Of a stretch of 15,651 nucleotides of DNA, positions 14,685 to 15,651 are shown in pieces (within the stretch, counting starts at the first letter, position 1; the number at the start of each line of letters is the position of its first letter). Position numbers and translations under genes: made by a program. Below the pieces are notes generated by a model that saw nothing but the letters and a program-made list of their open reading frames with translations, did not search any database and had not been told where the DNA came from. Origin of the DNA: Pseudomonadota bacterium (GTDB lineage: Bacteria > Pseudomonadota > Alphaproteobacteria > Rhizobiales > Hyphomicrobiaceae); the NCBI GenBank assembly GCA_023416575.1, contig JAEZHL010000314.1:1-15651 (forward strand). Reading direction: 5' to 3'.

Positions 14685-15191
14685 TCAGAGCCGATAACGG
14701 ATCTGATTCGTCCAGAAGCGCTCGAGCCGCAGCAGCACCCGGTTCAGGTCCTCCAGATCGCTGATCGAGACTTCCCCCACGGTGGCGAGAGAAAGGAGCT
14801 GCCGGCGGTAGAGGCTGCGCACGGTCTCGCAAATCGCCTCGCCCTTGCCAGTCAGGCGTACACGCACTGACCGGCGATCGTGATCGGACCGCTTGTAGTG
14901 GATGTAGCCCAACTCGACGAGCTTCTTCAGATTGTAGGAGACATTGGAGCCGAGATAATGCCCGCGCGACCTGAGCTCGCCGGCCGTCAGCTCGTCAGCT
15001 CCGAGTTTGTGGAGAAGCAACGCCTGGACGGGATTGATGTCTGCGCTGCCCCGCTTGTCGAATTCGAGCTTAATGACCTCGAGCAGCAAACGGTGGAGCC
15101 GCTCCATGAGGCGCACCGTCTGCAGGTAGACTTCCTCGGGAACTCCGGCTCCATGAGCCGGAGGCTGGCTCTCCGTCGCAACGAGTGTCAT
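14685..15191 (-). CDS. ldtR: MarR-family transcriptional regulator, LdtR-like
   Basis: The 168-residue protein has the MarR layout. N-terminal and C-terminal dimerisation helices (about 18-46 and 115-168) flank a winged helix-turn-helix. The recognition region is LGSNVSYNLKKLVELGYI (80-97), and the wing is DHDRRSVRVRLT (103-114). The segment DINPVQALLL...LTAGELRSRG and the C-terminal LERFWTNQIRYRL are, as I recall the family, characteristic of LdtR. LdtR is known from Liberibacter asiaticus and Sinorhizobium meliloti as a regulator of the L,D-transpeptidase gene ldtP and of osmotic stress tolerance. The transpeptidase gene lies directly downstream here, which strengthens the call. I prefer the ATG at 15191 because GGGGGGAG stands six bases before it; the in-frame ATG at 15209 has no such site. 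One cysteine (C121) is present. Confidence 0.88.
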   Translation of the reverse strand: MTLVATESQPPAHGAGVPEEVYLQTVRLMERLHRLLLEVIKLEFDKRGSADINPVQALLLHKLGADELTAGELRSRGHYLGSNVSYNLKKLVELGYIHYKRSDHDRRSVRVRLTGKGEAICETVRSLYRRQLLSLATVGEVSISDLEDLNRVLLRLERFWTNQIRYRL

Positions 15192-15250
15192 CGTCCACTC
15201 CCCCCGCATCCAAACAGGCGGTTCAGCTGCCGCCGTGACCCGGACGCTAC

Positions 15251-15264
15251 TCAGGCATCCCTGA
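15251..15264. promoter_or_regulatory. Inverted repeat TCAGG-N4-CCTGA in the ldtR leader
   Basis: A perfect five-base inverted repeat with a four-base spacer lies about 60-73 bases before the ldtR start. MarR proteins usually bind palindromes in their own promoter, so this could be an autoregulatory operator, but arms of this length are expected by chance. I see no convincing -10/-35 pair in 15192-15372. Confidence 0.2.
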
Positions 15265-15372
15265 AGCTCAGCCTAAGGGAAATGGTGAACGGAGGATTGA
15301 TCTCGGACAACGGAAGTGGCGCGGCCAAGCGATCCGCGCGCCTCATCTGTGGAGAAGCTCGGGCGCGCGCCC

Positions 15373-15651
15373 TCAGGGTGAAGGAAGACGCCGAAGCCGC
15401 GCGTCCGCCTCTGGGGCTCCGAGCTGCAGGGCCTGCTCGTACCAGCGCCGTGCCATTTTCACGTCCGGCCGCATGCCCGTGATGCGCCAGCGGCCGAGCT
15501 CTTCCGGATCGTAGGTCTCGGCAAGCAGTACCGCGGCTCTTGCCAGCCCCAGGTCGGCGGCCCTCTGGTAATAGAGGCGGGCACCGGCGACGTCTCCGTC
15601 CGCGAGCATGTCGTCACCCCGGGCAATGAGCCCTTGAGCGCGCTCGTTGTC
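15373..15651 (-). CDS. TPR/Sel1-like repeat protein, C-terminal fragment (5' end outside window)
   Basis: The frame is open from the right edge to the TGA at 15373-15375, giving 92 visible residues. The ATG at 15609 is probably internal, because the 14 codons before it (ending ERAQGLIARGDDM) continue the same helical pattern. Two helix-turn-helix units are visible. One is RGDDMLADGDVAGARLYYQR followed by AADLGLARAAVLLAETYDP; the other is KMARRWYEQALQLGAPEADARL. The small-residue spacing and the WYEQAL/GAPEA pattern are those of Sel1/TPR repeats, which mediate protein-protein contacts. In Rhizobiales such a module commonly ends long, poorly characterised proteins. The actual function cannot be told from this piece. 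A GC palindrome (15361-15372) directly follows the stop codon. Confidence 0.75.
   Translation of the reverse strand, partial: DNERAQGLIARGDDMLADGDVAGARLYYQRAADLGLARAAVLLAETYDPEELGRWRITGMRPDVKMARRWYEQALQLGAPEADARLRRLPSP

Noticed and set aside
1..15651. CRISPR arrays, tRNA genes, insertion sequences, prophage or defence genes
   Set aside because: No regularly spaced repeats, cloverleaf genes, transposase or phage motifs were seen. The window is nearly filled by conserved core genes.

Overview
The window is about 65% G+C DNA from an alphaproteobacterium, most likely of the order Hyphomicrobiales (Rhizobiales). The evidence is the gene order nrdR-ribD-ribE-ribB-ribH-nusB-thiL followed by hppA, a hemA of the glycine-dependent (5-aminolevulinate synthase) type, and a MarR-family regulator that reads as LdtR next to a periplasmic L,D-transpeptidase. 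That regulator/enzyme pair is known from Liberibacter and Sinorhizobium. The genus cannot be fixed from the sequence alone.

Layout. On the + strand, 1-1960 holds the 3' end of fliG (cut by the left edge) and a complete flhB, the end of a flagellar operon. All later genes are on the - strand and converge on flhB across a palindromic terminator at 2007-2030. In transcription order, from the right edge leftwards, they are: the C-terminal end of a TPR/Sel1-like protein (cut by the right edge), ldtR, ldtP, hemA, glyA, nrdR, ribD, ribE, ribB (RibBX type), ribH, nusB, thiL and hppA.

How the genes work together. LdtR probably controls LdtP, a peptidoglycan cross-linking enzyme. HemA makes 5-aminolevulinate from glycine and succinyl-CoA, and a FNR/FixK-like box lies upstream, suggesting oxygen control of haem synthesis. 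GlyA, next to it, makes glycine and one-carbon units. NrdR represses ribonucleotide reductase genes located elsewhere. From nrdR to nusB the genes overlap or are separated by at most 62 bases, so they form one translationally coupled operon for riboflavin synthesis (RibD, riboflavin synthase, DHBP synthase, lumazine synthase) plus the antitermination factor NusB. ThiL makes thiamine diphosphate and ends the operon at a GC-rich hairpin (4386-4419). HppA is a separately promoted proton-pumping pyrophosphatase of the K+-independent type. The GTP cyclohydrolase II step is not visibly supplied here, because the RibA-like half of the RibB protein has lost the usual zinc cysteines.

Non-coding content. 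No stretch longer than 263 bases lacks a gene. The larger gaps are: 4226-4435 (thiL terminator and presumed hppA promoter), 5453-5664 (a 147-base repeat-like element with terminal inverted repeats), 10121-10223 (a hairpin with the same end sequence), 11529-11708 (glyA leader), 12951-13134 (hemA leader with FNR box), 14422-14684 (ldtP leader with two palindromes) and 15192-15372 (ldtR leader). I see no tRNA, rRNA, CRISPR, insertion sequence, phage or defence gene. The window is mostly conserved housekeeping sequence, and I do not find a clearly new system in it.
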